A stretch of 64,000 nucleotides of DNA, taken from NCBI RefSeq assembly GCF_009697225.1, contig NZ_WIND01000013.1:1-64000 (forward strand). Reading direction: 5' to 3'. Numbering within the stretch: the stretch's first letter is position 1; each line of letters begins with the position of its first letter. Origin of the DNA: Halovulum marinum (GTDB taxonomy: Bacteria > Pseudomonadota > Alphaproteobacteria > Rhodobacterales > Rhodobacteraceae). This document shows positions 16,327 to 25,308 of the stretch, in pieces. Position numbers and translations under genes: made by a program. The notes below the pieces were generated by a model. It did not search any database and was not told the origin of the DNA. It worked only from the letters and a program-made list of their open reading frames with translations.

Positions 16327-17817
16327 TCAGGTCCGTTCTTCGGCAAACCAGGGCTGCAGCGCGCCGTAAAGCGCCCGGTACCGATCGTAAGCTTCGTCGT
16401 AGGTCTGTCGATGCGCGGGCTGTGGGTGAAAGATGTGGCCCCGAGGCGACAGGCGCGTGATATCCGACCAGTCGTGAGTTAACCCGAGCCCGTAAGCCGC
16501 GACGAATGCTGCCCCAAGCGCGGATCCGTGATCAGCTTTTAGAAGTTGCAACGGATGGCCAATTACGTCGGCGGTGATCTGCATCCAGACTCCGCTTCTT
16601 GTGCCGCCATCGGCAGCGAAGAATCGTGCTGGAGCATGCCCGATATCGGCCAGTACTTCGATGTGATGGCGAAAACCGAAGGCGACCGCTTCCAGCGCGG
16701 CGCGCCACATATGCCCACGCGTGTGGCTGAGTGTTAGCCCCGCGAACGTACCTCGCGCTGCAGGATCGTGGATCGGAGTTTTCTCTCCAAGGAAATATGG
16801 CAGACAGAAGAGTCCATCCGAACCGGGAGGAACTTCGTTCGCCAGCTTATCGAGTTCCTGGTGAGGATCTCCGTTTGCACCCGGTGCGATCAATGTGGTT
16901 AGCCAGTTCAGCGCCGAGCCGGACGAGGCCATGCAGCCATTGGGCGCAAAAAGTCCGGGCACGATGTGGTAGTCAAGGTACAGTCGCGGATCAGGTAGAG
17001 CTTTCGGAGTCGAAACCACGATATCACCCGCTCCACCAAATTTCAGCAGCACATCACCGACATCGAACACACCCGCCCCGAAGGCTGACACAATATGGTC
17101 TGCCGCTCCGCCAAAAACGGGAACTCCTTCGTCCAAACCTGTTTCGGCGGCAGCCGCTGCGCTGACGCGGCCCATCATCTCATGGGATACCGAACGTTCA
17201 GGAACCGCGTGGCGAGGGAGGCCGGACAAGGCGACGAGGTCATCTTCCATGCAGCCAGTGCGGAGGTCGGTAAAGCCAGCTTCAAGTGCCCAGTTTTGTT
17301 CCACTGCTCGGCGCCCAGTGAGGCGCCAATTGATGTAGTCATAAGAACCGAAGACCGTGGAGATTTGGTTGAAGACCTCGGGCTCGTGCCGCGCGATCCA
17401 ACGCGCCTTGGCGGCTACGAGCTGCTGATTGATACCGTTTCCAGTTCGGGCAATGAAACTGGCCTCGTCGATCTCGGTACGCAGCTCCTCCACCTCGCGA
17501 CCGCAACGCCCATCACTTTGTTGAATGGAAGGGCGGAGAATCCTCCCGGCCTCGTCCAACAACACTACCGCGGGAAGCATGCCAGTTACGCAGACTCCAG
17601 CAATTCTCTCAGGGCCGACCGCGTCCGCGACTTCGCGCAAAAGCGAACTTGCGTTGGCCCACCACTCGGCCGGGTCTTCCTCAGCCCATCCGGTGCGCGG
17701 AGCTGACAGCTTTGTCGGGCGCATTCCAGTGGCAAGGATTTCGGATGGTATACGCGCCGCCAGAACCGCGGTGGAGGTGGTGCCGATATCGAGGCCAATG
17801 ACTACATCCCGCGTCAT
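16327..17817 (-). CDS. FGGY-family carbohydrate kinase (xylulokinase-like)
   Basis: A 496-residue kinase from ATG 17817. It starts with V-I-G-L-D-I-G-T-T-S-T-A (phosphate 1 motif) and has G-W-A-E-E-D-P-A-E-W-W, V-T-G-M-L-P-A, the catalytic-domain G-G-A-A-D-H-I-V-S-A-F-G-A-G and the adenosine motif A-A-D-G-G-T-R-S-G. It phosphorylates a pentose, hexose or polyol; sequence alone does not fix the sugar. The start overlaps the stop of the upstream SDR gene by four bases, and the DeoR gene follows, so oxidation and phosphorylation of one sugar alcohol is a reasonable pathway guess. Confidence 0.88.
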   Translation of the reverse strand: MTRDVVIGLDIGTTSTAVLAARIPSEILATGMRPTKLSAPRTGWAEEDPAEWWANASSLLREVADAVGPERIAGVCVTGMLPAVVLLDEAGRILRPSIQQSDGRCGREVEELRTEIDEASFIARTGNGINQQLVAAKARWIARHEPEVFNQISTVFGSYDYINWRLTGRRAVEQNWALEAGFTDLRTGCMEDDLVALSGLPRHAVPERSVSHEMMGRVSAAAAAETGLDEGVPVFGGAADHIVSAFGAGVFDVGDVLLKFGGAGDIVVSTPKALPDPRLYLDYHIVPGLFAPNGCMASSGSALNWLTTLIAPGANGDPHQELDKLANEVPPGSDGLFCLPYFLGEKTPIHDPAARGTFAGLTLSHTRGHMWRAALEAVAFGFRHHIEVLADIGHAPARFFAADGGTRSGVWMQITADVIGHPLQLLKADHGSALGAAFVAAYGLGLTHDWSDITRLSPRGHIFHPQPAHRQTYDEAYDRYRALYGALQPWFAEERT

Positions 17818-18608
17818 CCCATATAGACCCCGCCAGTGACATTGATTCCCTGACCGGTCATGAACCTGGCTGCATCCGAACATAGGAAGGTGACGAGCCC
17901 GGCAATATCTTCGGGGTTTTCCAGTCGGCCGAGAGGAGTTTGCGAGATGTAGTCCTGGAGAACCTCATCTTCCCTCATGCCACGCAGGTTCGCTTCCCAC
18001 TCCACTTCGCGCCGCTGCATCTCAGTCCGGACGAAACCGGGGCAAACAGCGTTCACACGAATGCCGTCTGGTGCCAGTTCCCGGGCAAGGGCCTGAGTCC
18101 AGCCAAGAACTGCGAACTTGGATGCTGAGTAATGAGCCAATAGGGGCGCACCGACCTTGGCGGCAAGTGAGGCGGTGTTGACGATCACGCCCTTTCGTCC
18201 CGCGCCAAGGAAGTGGCGGGCTGCAGCCTGATTGGTCAAAAAGACCCCGCGGGCGTTAACGTCGAAATTGGTGTCCCACTCATCATCGCTGAGATCCACG
18301 GCGCGGTTCATGGACGAAACGCCAGCATTGGCAATCAGGATGTCCAGGGGGCCGTAGTCCCGAATAGCGGCCGCAAAACCGGCTTCGACCGAAGGCCGGC
18401 GTGACACATCCATTCCCAGCGATCCATGTCCAGGTCCAATACTGGTAGCTACACCTGCGGCTTGCTCTGGCGAAAGATCGGACGCGATGACCCGTACGCC
18501 ATGGGCTGCCAGGCAGACAGCGATAGCTCGCCCGATTCCACCCCCAGCGCCGGTGATTAGGGCCGTCTTCCCATCAAGATCGACGGCCAGCCTTTGTGGT
18601 ACGTTCAC
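17814..18608 (-). CDS. Short-chain dehydrogenase/reductase
   Basis: 264 residues from a GTG at 18608 that has GGGGAG upstream; an ATG at 18671 gives a longer, less likely N-terminus. The Rossmann motif is TGAGGGIG (19-26), followed by the N-A-G-V motif (I-A-N-A-G-V-S-S) and the catalytic Y-S-A-S-K. The end G-Q-G-I-N-V-T-G-G-V-Y-M-G fits classical SDRs of the glucose/ribitol dehydrogenase type. It probably oxidises a polyol or sugar that feeds the FGGY kinase encoded next. Confidence 0.88.
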   Translation of the reverse strand: MNVPQRLAVDLDGKTALITGAGGGIGRAIAVCLAAHGVRVIASDLSPEQAAGVATSIGPGHGSLGMDVSRRPSVEAGFAAAIRDYGPLDILIANAGVSSMNRAVDLSDDEWDTNFDVNARGVFLTNQAAARHFLGAGRKGVIVNTASLAAKVGAPLLAHYSASKFAVLGWTQALARELAPDGIRVNAVCPGFVRTEMQRREVEWEANLRGMREDEVLQDYISQTPLGRLENPEDIAGLVTFLCSDAARFMTGQGINVTGGVYMG

Positions 18609-18670
18609 GCTCTTGCTCCCCTGCAGTCGGAGCGAGATTGGCCGTGTTTTAGTCGCAAGGCAATGCTCCA

Positions 18671-18710
18671 ATGTAAACCTATGTAATTTTATGTTGCTTT
18701 TTGTTCATTT
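18671..18710. promoter_or_regulatory. Four 10-bp phased direct repeats, candidate DeoR operator
   Basis: ATGTAAACCT, ATGTAATTTT, ATGTTGCTTT and TTGTTCATTT follow each other without gaps, one per helical turn. They lie in the AT-rich divergent region between the SDR operon (minus) and the BtpA-like gene (plus). DeoR-family proteins often bind repeated half-sites on one DNA face, so this is the best operator candidate. The regulator assignment is inferred. Confidence 0.5.
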
Positions 18711-18779
18711 TGCTGGACTGTAACGAATGCCTGACCTGCACTGGCCGGGCTTTCCAGAAGAAACGGACGGCTATACGCA

Positions 18780-19580
18780 ATGGTGTTTGATATCTTCGGC
18801 TCACGATCCAAGGTCGTGATTGCCATGGTTCATGTAGGGGCTCTGCCCGGAACGTCGCTTTACGACGCGGATGGCGGCATGGCCGCACTGATAGAAGGCG
18901 CGCTTGCCGATGCCGAAAAGCTGAAGGAAGCAGGCGTCGACGCCATCATGTTCGGCAACGAGAACGACCGACCCTATGTCTTCACGGCGCCTCCGGAAGG
19001 TATTGCCGCCTTCACCACGGTCATCAATGCAGTGGCTCCCGAGATTGGGCTTCCTTTTGGGGTTAACTACCTTTGGGACCCCATCGCGAGCACCGCCATC
19101 GGTGGCGCGACAGGCGCAAATTTTGTACGCGAGATCTTCACCGGGGTCTTCGCATCGGACATGGGTATTTGGGAGCCAGACGCCTCTTCCGCATTGATAT
19201 TGCGCAATAATATGTCGCGAAGAGACATGAAAATGTTCTTCAACATCAATGCGGAGTTCGCCCACTCCTTGGATCGGCGCCCTATCGAATTGCGTGCGAA
19301 GAGCGCCGTCTTTAGCTCGCTCGCCGACGCCATCCTGGTTTCAGGCCCCTTGACCGGACAGCCAGCTGAGCAAACCGATCTGCAGCGGGTCAAAGAGGTA
19401 CTTCCGGACACCCCGGTCTTCGCCAATACCGGCGTCACCATCGACACGGTATCCGACGTCCTTGCAGTCGCTGACGGAGCTATCGTTGGTTCGCATTTTA
19501 AGGTCGATGGGAACACCTGGAATGCGGTTGATGCAGATCGCGCACGGCGCTTCATGGATCGCGTCGCGCAGCTGAGATGA
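18780..19580 (+). CDS. BtpA/SgcQ-family TIM-barrel protein
   Basis: A 266-residue protein matching the BtpA/SgcQ family: V-I-A-M-V-H-V-G-A-L-P-G-T near the start, A-D-A-E-K-L-K-E-A-G-V-D-A-I-M-F-G-N-E-N-D, and C-terminal F-A-N-T-G-V-T-I then D-G-A-I-V-G-S-H-F-K-V-D-G-N-T-W-N. In enterobacteria SgcQ lies in a sugar-utilisation cluster, while BtpA was linked to photosystem I stability in cyanobacteria; the reaction is unknown. Here it heads the rightward half of island C, before the TRAP genes. Confidence 0.85.
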   Translation: MVFDIFGSRSKVVIAMVHVGALPGTSLYDADGGMAALIEGALADAEKLKEAGVDAIMFGNENDRPYVFTAPPEGIAAFTTVINAVAPEIGLPFGVNYLWDPIASTAIGGATGANFVREIFTGVFASDMGIWEPDASSALILRNNMSRRDMKMFFNINAEFAHSLDRRPIELRAKSAVFSSLADAILVSGPLTGQPAEQTDLQRVKEVLPDTPVFANTGVTIDTVSDVLAVADGAIVGSHFKVDGNTWNAVDADRARRFMDRVAQLR

Positions 19581-19832
19581 GTGAGCCTGCTCGGGCTTGC
19601 TCGAGCATCAGCCCTAAGAGTGACGAAGGAAGCAACAATCACCCGCAAAAGTGATCAAATAATGAACACTAATTAACATTTCTAAACGAAACTGACCGGA
19701 ATGGGTGGCGGGAAACGTGGAGAACAAGGGAGCCTTGACGTCGCCCATGTCCGGAGAATCTGGGGGTGCTCTGGAAATGAAACGAGTCCATCCAGGATCG
19801 GAACAAGAACTAAAACACAACAGGAGAGTGAC

Positions 19833-20864
19833 ATGCATATGAGAACGACCATTGCCGCCTGCGCCATAGCTGTGTTCGCTGCACAGGGAGCTGCGGCACA
19901 GCAAGTATCTTGGCTCAGCCAATCCCAGACGCAAAGTGCGCAATATCCAATCGAACTCGAGGCGATCCAGGCAATCAACGAGAGCGGGATCAACGTCTTG
20001 CGCAACGAGTTCCAGGCACTCGGAATTTCCATGGCGGATGGCTTGCGCCTTGTGCGCGACGGCACATTCAACCTCGCTTCGATCCAGGTGGGCCTGGTGG
20101 CCAGCGACGACCCTTTCCTGGAGGGGATCGATCTCATCGGTGTGTCTACCGACATGGAGAGTCTGGAAGAGACGGTCGACGCCTATCGAGGGTCTTTCGA
20201 TGCACGGCTCGAGGAGCGGTTCGGGGTGAAGGCCGTCGCGGTCTGGCCGTTTGGTGGTCAGGTCTTCTTCTGCAACGAACCCATCGAGACACTGGACGAT
20301 CTGGCCGGGATGCGCGTTCGCTCCTTCACCGCATCTATGTCGGCGCTGCTGGAAAACCTGGGCGCCACGCCAATCACCCTGGCTTTCCCCGAGGTATATC
20401 CCGCACTCCAGCGCGGCGTTGCGTCCTGCGGAATCACCTCAGCCACATCGGCCAATACCGGTCGCTGGCCGGAGGTTACCACCCACCTTCTGCCGCTCTC
20501 GGTCTCAGGCGCGATCCAGGCGCATGTGGTAAACCTGGAATGGTGGAACGGTCTTCCGGAGGAGCAGCGCGCCACGCTGGAGGAGAACTTCGCCGCCATG
20601 GAAGAAGCGCTCTGGACACTTGCCAATGAAACTTCCAGCACGGCAATCGAGTGTACCACCGGTGGATCCTGTGAGAGCGAGCTTTACGGCTCCTACGACC
20701 TGGAACTGGTCGAAGTCTCGGACACCGATATGTCCCGCCTGCAGGAAATCGCCAGCGAGGTGATCGTCAGCGACTGGGTAGAACGCTGCGAGCGGACCTA
20801 CCCCGAATGCGGTGCCATCTGGTACGATACGGTTGGCGCGGTGCGCGGCTTTACCGCCGACTGA
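19833..20864 (+). CDS. TRAP transporter solute-binding protein (DctP family)
   Basis: A 343-residue binding protein. ATG 19833 has CAGGAGAG upstream and opens the signal peptide TTIAACAIAVFAAQGAAA. The mature protein has the DctP layout with G-M-R-V-R-S-F as the arginine-bearing segment and F-P-E-V-Y-P-A-L-Q-R-G-V at the hinge. Extra cysteines appear near the C-terminus (E-C-T-T-G-G-S-C and R-C-E-R-T-Y-P-E-C), suggesting disulfides. It feeds the membrane subunits directly downstream. The ligand may be the substrate of the amidohydrolase at the end of the operon. Confidence 0.88.
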   Translation: MHMRTTIAACAIAVFAAQGAAAQQVSWLSQSQTQSAQYPIELEAIQAINESGINVLRNEFQALGISMADGLRLVRDGTFNLASIQVGLVASDDPFLEGIDLIGVSTDMESLEETVDAYRGSFDARLEERFGVKAVAVWPFGGQVFFCNEPIETLDDLAGMRVRSFTASMSALLENLGATPITLAFPEVYPALQRGVASCGITSATSANTGRWPEVTTHLLPLSVSGAIQAHVVNLEWWNGLPEEQRATLEENFAAMEEALWTLANETSSTAIECTTGGSCESELYGSYDLELVEVSDTDMSRLQEIASEVIVSDWVERCERTYPECGAIWYDTVGAVRGFTAD

Positions 20865-20921
20865 ACCGGAAACTCACGGCGGCGTCCTCGGGGCGCCGCT
20901 CCTCTACGGGGACAGGCGCGC

Positions 20922-21518
20922 ATGCCCGCTACGCGAATTCTTTTTACGATCCTCCGCCATCTGTCGACCTTCTTGGCACTGCTTGCTGGACTTTCAGTAT
21001 TCGCACTGGCCTTCATCATTGGATTGGATGTGGTGGCACGCAGGATCTTCGGCGTCTCGGTCCAAGGTTCTGATGAGATTGGCGGATACGTTCTGGCCAT
21101 CGTCGCCTCGCTTGGGTTTTCCTACGTCCTGTTCGAGAAAGGTTTCACCCGGATCGACATCTTCGTGAAGAGGTTGCCGAAGCCCGTCGAGAACGCGTTC
21201 AACGTTATCGCCTACGTCTCGCTCGCGTTTGTGGCGATCTTCTTTGCGCAAAAAGCAGTTGCGGTGTTCGAGACCACGCTTCAGTTCGACTCGCGCGCGA
21301 ACTCGCCGCTGCAAACGCCGATCCGCTACCCGCAAGGCTTCTGGGTTGTAGGCACCGTGTTCTTCGCGATCTGCGCCACGCTTCATGCTCTGCGCGCCGT
21401 CGTACTCTGGTTCACAGACGTCGAGGCTCTCGAAGCCGAGTTCGGTTTCACTGATATCGAAGAGGAGATTCACGAAATCTCCGAGCTGACCTCAGACGCG
21501 CGGGAGCGATCCAAATGA
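20922..21518 (+). CDS. TRAP transporter small membrane subunit (DctQ family)
   Basis: A 198-residue protein with four hydrophobic helices. It shows the DctQ pattern: an N-terminal helix with I-I-G-L-D-V-V-A-R-R-I-F-G, then Q-G-S-D-E-I-G-G-Y, and the third-helix region Y-P-Q-G-F-W-V-V-G. A long acidic C-terminal tail (E-E-E-I-H-E-I-S-E) extends beyond the usual length. The stop overlaps the permease start by four bases, so the two are coupled. Confidence 0.85.
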   Translation: MPATRILFTILRHLSTFLALLAGLSVFALAFIIGLDVVARRIFGVSVQGSDEIGGYVLAIVASLGFSYVLFEKGFTRIDIFVKRLPKPVENAFNVIAYVSLAFVAIFFAQKAVAVFETTLQFDSRANSPLQTPIRYPQGFWVVGTVFFAICATLHALRAVVLWFTDVEALEAEFGFTDIEEEIHEISELTSDARERSK

Positions 21519-22819
21519 CTGGTGCCGGGCCCGAGACCATCCTTATCGGCTTTGCCATCCTGCTTGTCCTGCTTTCTGTTGGCATGCATATCGGCACAGC
21601 GCTTTTCGCCACGGCGGCTTTCGGATCCTGGTGGTACTTCGGCGGGGTGATGTTCAACCCGTTCGGCACCATGATGTGGAGCACGCTCAACAACTTCCTT
21701 CTGGTGGCTATCCCACTTTACGTGCTGATGGGGGAAATCCTTGTCCGGGCCGGAATCACGGCGCGGATGTATACCGCTATCGATGACTGGATGCGGCATC
21801 TGCCGGGGGGGCTTCTGCACACGAACCTGGCCGCCTCGACTGTCTTCGCGTCAATCTCCGGCTCGTCCGTTGCGACCGCGGCAACCATCGGAACGGTCGC
21901 CTTCCCTGCATTTCGCGACAAGGCTTATGCCGAGAAATGGGTGCTGGGCACAGTGGTCAGCGGAGCTACAATTGGCATTCTGATCCCGCCGAGTATCAAC
22001 CTGATTATCTTCGGCGCGATGACGAACACTTCAATCGGGCAGCTTTTCCTGGCCGGTGTCGTGCCGGGCCTGCTGTTGGCCTCGCTGTTCATGGGCACAG
22101 TGATCATCGCCAGCGTGCTAGACCCGACCGTTTCGGAGAGCGCACCACCCGATGCGTTGGCCGCTCGCCTGCGGCGGCTCAGGGATCTACTCCCGCCGCT
22201 TCTTATATTTATCGGGGTGATGGGCAGCATCTATACCGGCTGGGCGACCCCAACCGAGGCGGCGGGTCTTGGTGTCGTGGCAGCGACCATTCTCGTGGCC
22301 CTGCATGGAGATTTCACTATCAGGCTGCTGCTCGACAGCGCGCTGTCGACGGTCAAGGTATCGGCCATGACCCTCCTCATTCTGATAGCAGCCTTCTACC
22401 TTAACTTCATTGTGGGGGTGATAGGCATTCCCGCACTCCTGACCAACGCCATGGCGGGCCTGACTATTCCGGCCTGGCAGATGATCATGCTGCTGGTAGT
22501 GATCTACGTGGCGCTTGGCTGTTTCATGGACTCCCTCGCCATGATGATCGCCACGACGCCGATCGTTTTCCCGGTAGTAGTAGCCTTGGGTTACGATCCG
22601 CTCTGGTTTGGCGTGTTCCTTGTTATCATGTGCGAGATAGCACTTATCACGCCACCCGTAGGCATGAACATCTTCGTGGTTCAGGCCGTGCGCGGCCGTG
22701 GATCGGTCACGGATGTCATAAAGGGAGTGATACCCTTTATTGCCTGTTTCTTCGCGCTCGCAATCGCAATTACGGCATTCCCGAACATCGTGACCTGGCT
22801 GCCGAATTCGTTGGAGTAA
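21515..22819 (+). CDS. TRAP transporter large permease (DctM family)
   Basis: A 434-residue membrane protein with about twelve hydrophobic segments. It has the conserved P-L-Y-V-L-M-G-E-I-L-V-R-A-G-I segment, the loop S-G-A-T-I-G-I-L-I-P-P-S and the matching second-repeat loop I-T-P-P-V-G-M-N-I-F-V. The second half carries D-S-L-A-M-M-I-A-T-T-P-I. It forms the ion-coupled channel of the second TRAP system and ends nine bases before the amidohydrolase gene. Confidence 0.92.
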   Translation: MTGAGPETILIGFAILLVLLSVGMHIGTALFATAAFGSWWYFGGVMFNPFGTMMWSTLNNFLLVAIPLYVLMGEILVRAGITARMYTAIDDWMRHLPGGLLHTNLAASTVFASISGSSVATAATIGTVAFPAFRDKAYAEKWVLGTVVSGATIGILIPPSINLIIFGAMTNTSIGQLFLAGVVPGLLLASLFMGTVIIASVLDPTVSESAPPDALAARLRRLRDLLPPLLIFIGVMGSIYTGWATPTEAAGLGVVAATILVALHGDFTIRLLLDSALSTVKVSAMTLLILIAAFYLNFIVGVIGIPALLTNAMAGLTIPAWQMIMLLVVIYVALGCFMDSLAMMIATTPIVFPVVVALGYDPLWFGVFLVIMCEIALITPPVGMNIFVVQAVRGRGSVTDVIKGVIPFIACFFALAIAITAFPNIVTWLPNSLE

Positions 22820-22828
22820 AAAGTCGAG

Positions 22829-24259
22829 ATGACCGAGACGACGTGTATCCGCGCTGCAGACTGGATCATTGCCTGGGACGAGCACAAGGAGGCCCATACA
22901 TACCTGCGCGGCGGCGATGTCGCCTGGACAGGGGACCGACTGAGGCAGGTCGGAGGTCGTTTCGATGGCCTGGTCGATACAGAGGTCGACGGCAGTCGCC
23001 TTCTTGTCATGCCGGGGCTGATCGACATGCATTGTCACCCGACACAGACGCCGATCTTCCGGAATTTTGTTGAGGAATGGGGTAATCCGCGACTGTTCTT
23101 CAGCGGGCGCCAGGCCTTTCGCCGGAACTTCATTCAGGATGACAGAGCCCTGGCTGCGTCTGCCCGCTACGCACTGGCCGAGATGGCAGCTTCAGGGATC
23201 ACCACGATCTTCGACTTGAGTCATGCCTACCCGGGCTGGCTCGATATCCTCGAGGAAAGCGGTCTTAGAGTCTGGGTCGCGCCGATGTTTCGCTCGGCCC
23301 GTTGGTACGCCGAGACGGGGCAGCAGACGCTCTACGACTGGGCCGATGATGGCGGTGCCGCCGCTTTCTCGGAGGCGCAAATGGTGATGGATGCCGCTGA
23401 AGTCCATGAAAGTGGGCTTTTTAGCGCAGTGGTCGCGCCCGCACAGATCGACACCTGCACCGAGGCACTTTTACACGACTCCATCGCACTGGCCGAAGAA
23501 ACCGGGCGCCCGCTATTTACCCACGGCGCTCAAAGCTACCCGGAATTCCACTGCATGGCGCAGCGGCATAACATGTCTCCTATCGAGTTCATGGCCGAGA
23601 TCGGATTCCTCGGGGAAAAGACAATCATAGGCCACGCCGTATTTACCGACGAGCACCCGTGGATCCTTTGGCCTCGCAATCACGACCTCAAACTCCTGGC
23701 GGAAACCGGTAGTTCAATTGCTCATTGCCCCACCGTCTTTATCCGCGACGGCACGGTCCTTCATCACATCGGTGCCTATATGGATGCCGGAGTGAACGTG
23801 ACTCTGGGTACCGACACGCATCCGCAGAACATGCTGGAGGAGATCCGGGTGGCCGAACTTCTGGCCCGCGCGTCCTCAGGTCCCAAGCACAGCAGCAGTA
23901 CAACCCGACTGTTCAACGCAGCAACGATCAATGCGGCGAAGCTGTTGGGGCGAGACGATCTGGGCCGGCTCGCCCCAGGAGCGAAGGCCGATCTCGTTAC
24001 CTTCAACATGGACCATCCGCAGATGCACCCGGTGCGTGACCCGCTACGTACCATCGTTCACCAAGCTGCCGAGCGGGCAATCGAATCTGTCTATGTGGAT
24101 GGCCGGAGTATCTTGTCCGGAGGCCAACCCACGCGGATCGACTGGCAGGTGGCAGGGCGCGAGTTGACGCGTCAGCAGGCACGCCTCGCCGCAGAGGCCG
24201 GCAATATCGAAGAGATAGTACCTCTGTCTTTGGAAATGGGCCAACCGAGGGGCGCATGA
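22829..24259 (+). CDS. Amidohydrolase family metal enzyme (COG0402 type)
   Basis: A 476-residue protein with the amidohydrolase barrel. The first metal site is P-G-L-I-D-M-H-C-H-P-T, a later histidine is in G-H-A-V-F-T, and the metal-binding aspartate is in T-L-G-T-D-T-H-P-Q-N. The end A-P-G-A-K-A-D-L-V-T-F matches the SsnA/TrzN/AtzB/guanine-deaminase branch, which hydrolyses C-N or C-Cl bonds of cyclic nitrogen compounds. It sits directly after the TRAP genes and overlaps a racemase/isomerase gene, so it probably acts on the imported compound. Substrate unknown. Confidence 0.85.
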   Translation: MTETTCIRAADWIIAWDEHKEAHTYLRGGDVAWTGDRLRQVGGRFDGLVDTEVDGSRLLVMPGLIDMHCHPTQTPIFRNFVEEWGNPRLFFSGRQAFRRNFIQDDRALAASARYALAEMAASGITTIFDLSHAYPGWLDILEESGLRVWVAPMFRSARWYAETGQQTLYDWADDGGAAAFSEAQMVMDAAEVHESGLFSAVVAPAQIDTCTEALLHDSIALAEETGRPLFTHGAQSYPEFHCMAQRHNMSPIEFMAEIGFLGEKTIIGHAVFTDEHPWILWPRNHDLKLLAETGSSIAHCPTVFIRDGTVLHHIGAYMDAGVNVTLGTDTHPQNMLEEIRVAELLARASSGPKHSSSTTRLFNAATINAAKLLGRDDLGRLAPGAKADLVTFNMDHPQMHPVRDPLRTIVHQAAERAIESVYVDGRSILSGGQPTRIDWQVAGRELTRQQARLAAEAGNIEEIVPLSLEMGQPRGA

Positions 24260-24990
24260 TGGACCGCAAATTGATGGGGGTCCTGACCCCTTCTTCAAAT
24301 ACCATCCTTGAGCCAGGCACATCAGCGCTTGTCGCTGACCTGCCGGGCGTATCTGCCCACTTCTCACGCTTCAATGTGGTAAAGATCGCCCTCGACGAGG
24401 GTGCGAACAACCAGTTTCTTCTGGAGCCGATGCTCGTTGCCGCGCGACTTTTGTCCGATGCAAAAGTTGGGGTCATTGCCTGGTCAGGGACTTCCGCGAG
24501 TTGGCTTGGCCCCGACTGGGACGCGGAGTTGTGCGCGGCAATCGAGGCCGAGACCGGAACTCCCGCCTGCACCGCCGTTGGCGCGATCAATGAATTGCTC
24601 GCGCGCCACGGGGCATCAAAGATTGGCTTGGTCACTCCCTATACGGCAGATGTGCAAGCGCAAATTATCGCGACCTATGCAGGACAGGGGATTTCAGTAG
24701 TCGGGGAGGAGCATTTGAACCTGTCCGATAACTTTGCTTTTTCGACCGTTTCCGACAACGATATCCGCGCCATGTGCCGCTCGGCGGCCAGGGATGGGGC
24801 TCAGGCGATCGTCATCATGTGCACCAACATGCGCGGCTGGAGCTTCATGGCTGAGCTGGAGGCCCAGATAGGGATCCCTGTCATCGATTCTACCGCTGCC
24901 GTCGTTTGGAAGGCGCTGCTCGTATTGGGGGAGGATCCGGTACCGCTGGAGCAAAGGGGGTGGATGTTCACTCAGGCGGGAACTGCATGA
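24256..24990 (+). CDS. Asp/Glu racemase superfamily protein (maleate isomerase-like)
   Basis: A 244-residue protein overlapping the amidohydrolase stop by four bases. It has the two-cysteine layout of the superfamily: a first cysteine in T-G-T-P-A-C-T-A-V-G-A and a second in V-I-M-C-T-N-M-R-G-W. N-terminal L-T-P-S-S-N-T-I-L-E-P and I-G-L-V-T-P-Y also match maleate cis-trans isomerases and arylmalonate decarboxylases. Together with the amidohydrolase it suggests opening of a ring followed by isomerisation or racemisation. It is the last gene of island C. Confidence 0.8.
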   Translation: MMDRKLMGVLTPSSNTILEPGTSALVADLPGVSAHFSRFNVVKIALDEGANNQFLLEPMLVAARLLSDAKVGVIAWSGTSASWLGPDWDAELCAAIEAETGTPACTAVGAINELLARHGASKIGLVTPYTADVQAQIIATYAGQGISVVGEEHLNLSDNFAFSTVSDNDIRAMCRSAARDGAQAIVIMCTNMRGWSFMAELEAQIGIPVIDSTAAVVWKALLVLGEDPVPLEQRGWMFTQAGTA

Positions 24991-25068
24991 GCCGGAGTAT
25001 TTTATGCCAAGGGAGAAGTCTTCGGAATCCGGGCGACCTCTGACCTCCTGGTCGAAGGCTGTGGCTGA

Positions 25069-25182
25069 CCGCTGCAGCCGCATTTCGATTTTCGGGGCAC
25101 GCCAAGCGAGTACATTGACGCCGACGGCGCGGCGGTCGTGGAGGCTTTCCAGAGTGCGGCGGAGATGCCTGGCAACGGCTGA
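25069..25182 (+). pseudogene. 3' remnant of an unidentified gene at the right edge of island C
   Basis: A 37-codon open stretch reads P-L-Q-P-H-F-D-F-R-G-T-P-S-E-Y-I-D-A-D-G-A, continues into V-V-E-A-F-Q-S-A-A-E-M-P and stops at 25180-25182. It has no start and an in-frame TGA directly before it. Its first part is shared with the left repeat at 15355. It looks like the end of a truncated gene; the family is not recognised. Confidence 0.35.
25077..25110 (+). repeat. Right copy of the 34-bp direct repeat bracketing island C
   Basis: Same orientation and two mismatches relative to 15355-15388. The pair encloses the DeoR-to-racemase block of about 9.7 kb. The copies could have arisen by duplication on insertion or by recombination between two homologous gene ends. 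No transposase or integrase lies beside either copy. Confidence 0.55.
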
Positions 25183-25247
25183 TCCGAAACACGCACCTCG
25201 ACCTTCCTTCGGTTGGAGGGGCGGCTTCCCGGTCCCGAAACAATAAC

Positions 25248-25275
25248 AAAAAAAGGCCGGCGCATCCCGCCGGCC
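25248..25275 (-). terminator. Rho-independent terminator
   Basis: On the minus strand GGCCGGCG and CGCCGGCC form a perfect 8-bp stem around GGATG, followed by seven T residues. It ends the transcript of the acidic hypothetical gene 25309-26616. Confidence 0.85.
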
Positions 25276-25308
25276 TCTCTCGTTTCGGGGCAGCCATTCG
25301 GCGGCGTA

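Noticed and set aside
19590-19607. TGCTCG/CGAGCA hairpin after the BtpA-like gene as a terminator
   Set aside because: The stem is short and no T run follows on either strand.
15355-25110. Island C as a composite transposon
   Set aside because: The flanking repeats are direct and short, and no transposase, integrase or terminal inverted repeat was seen.
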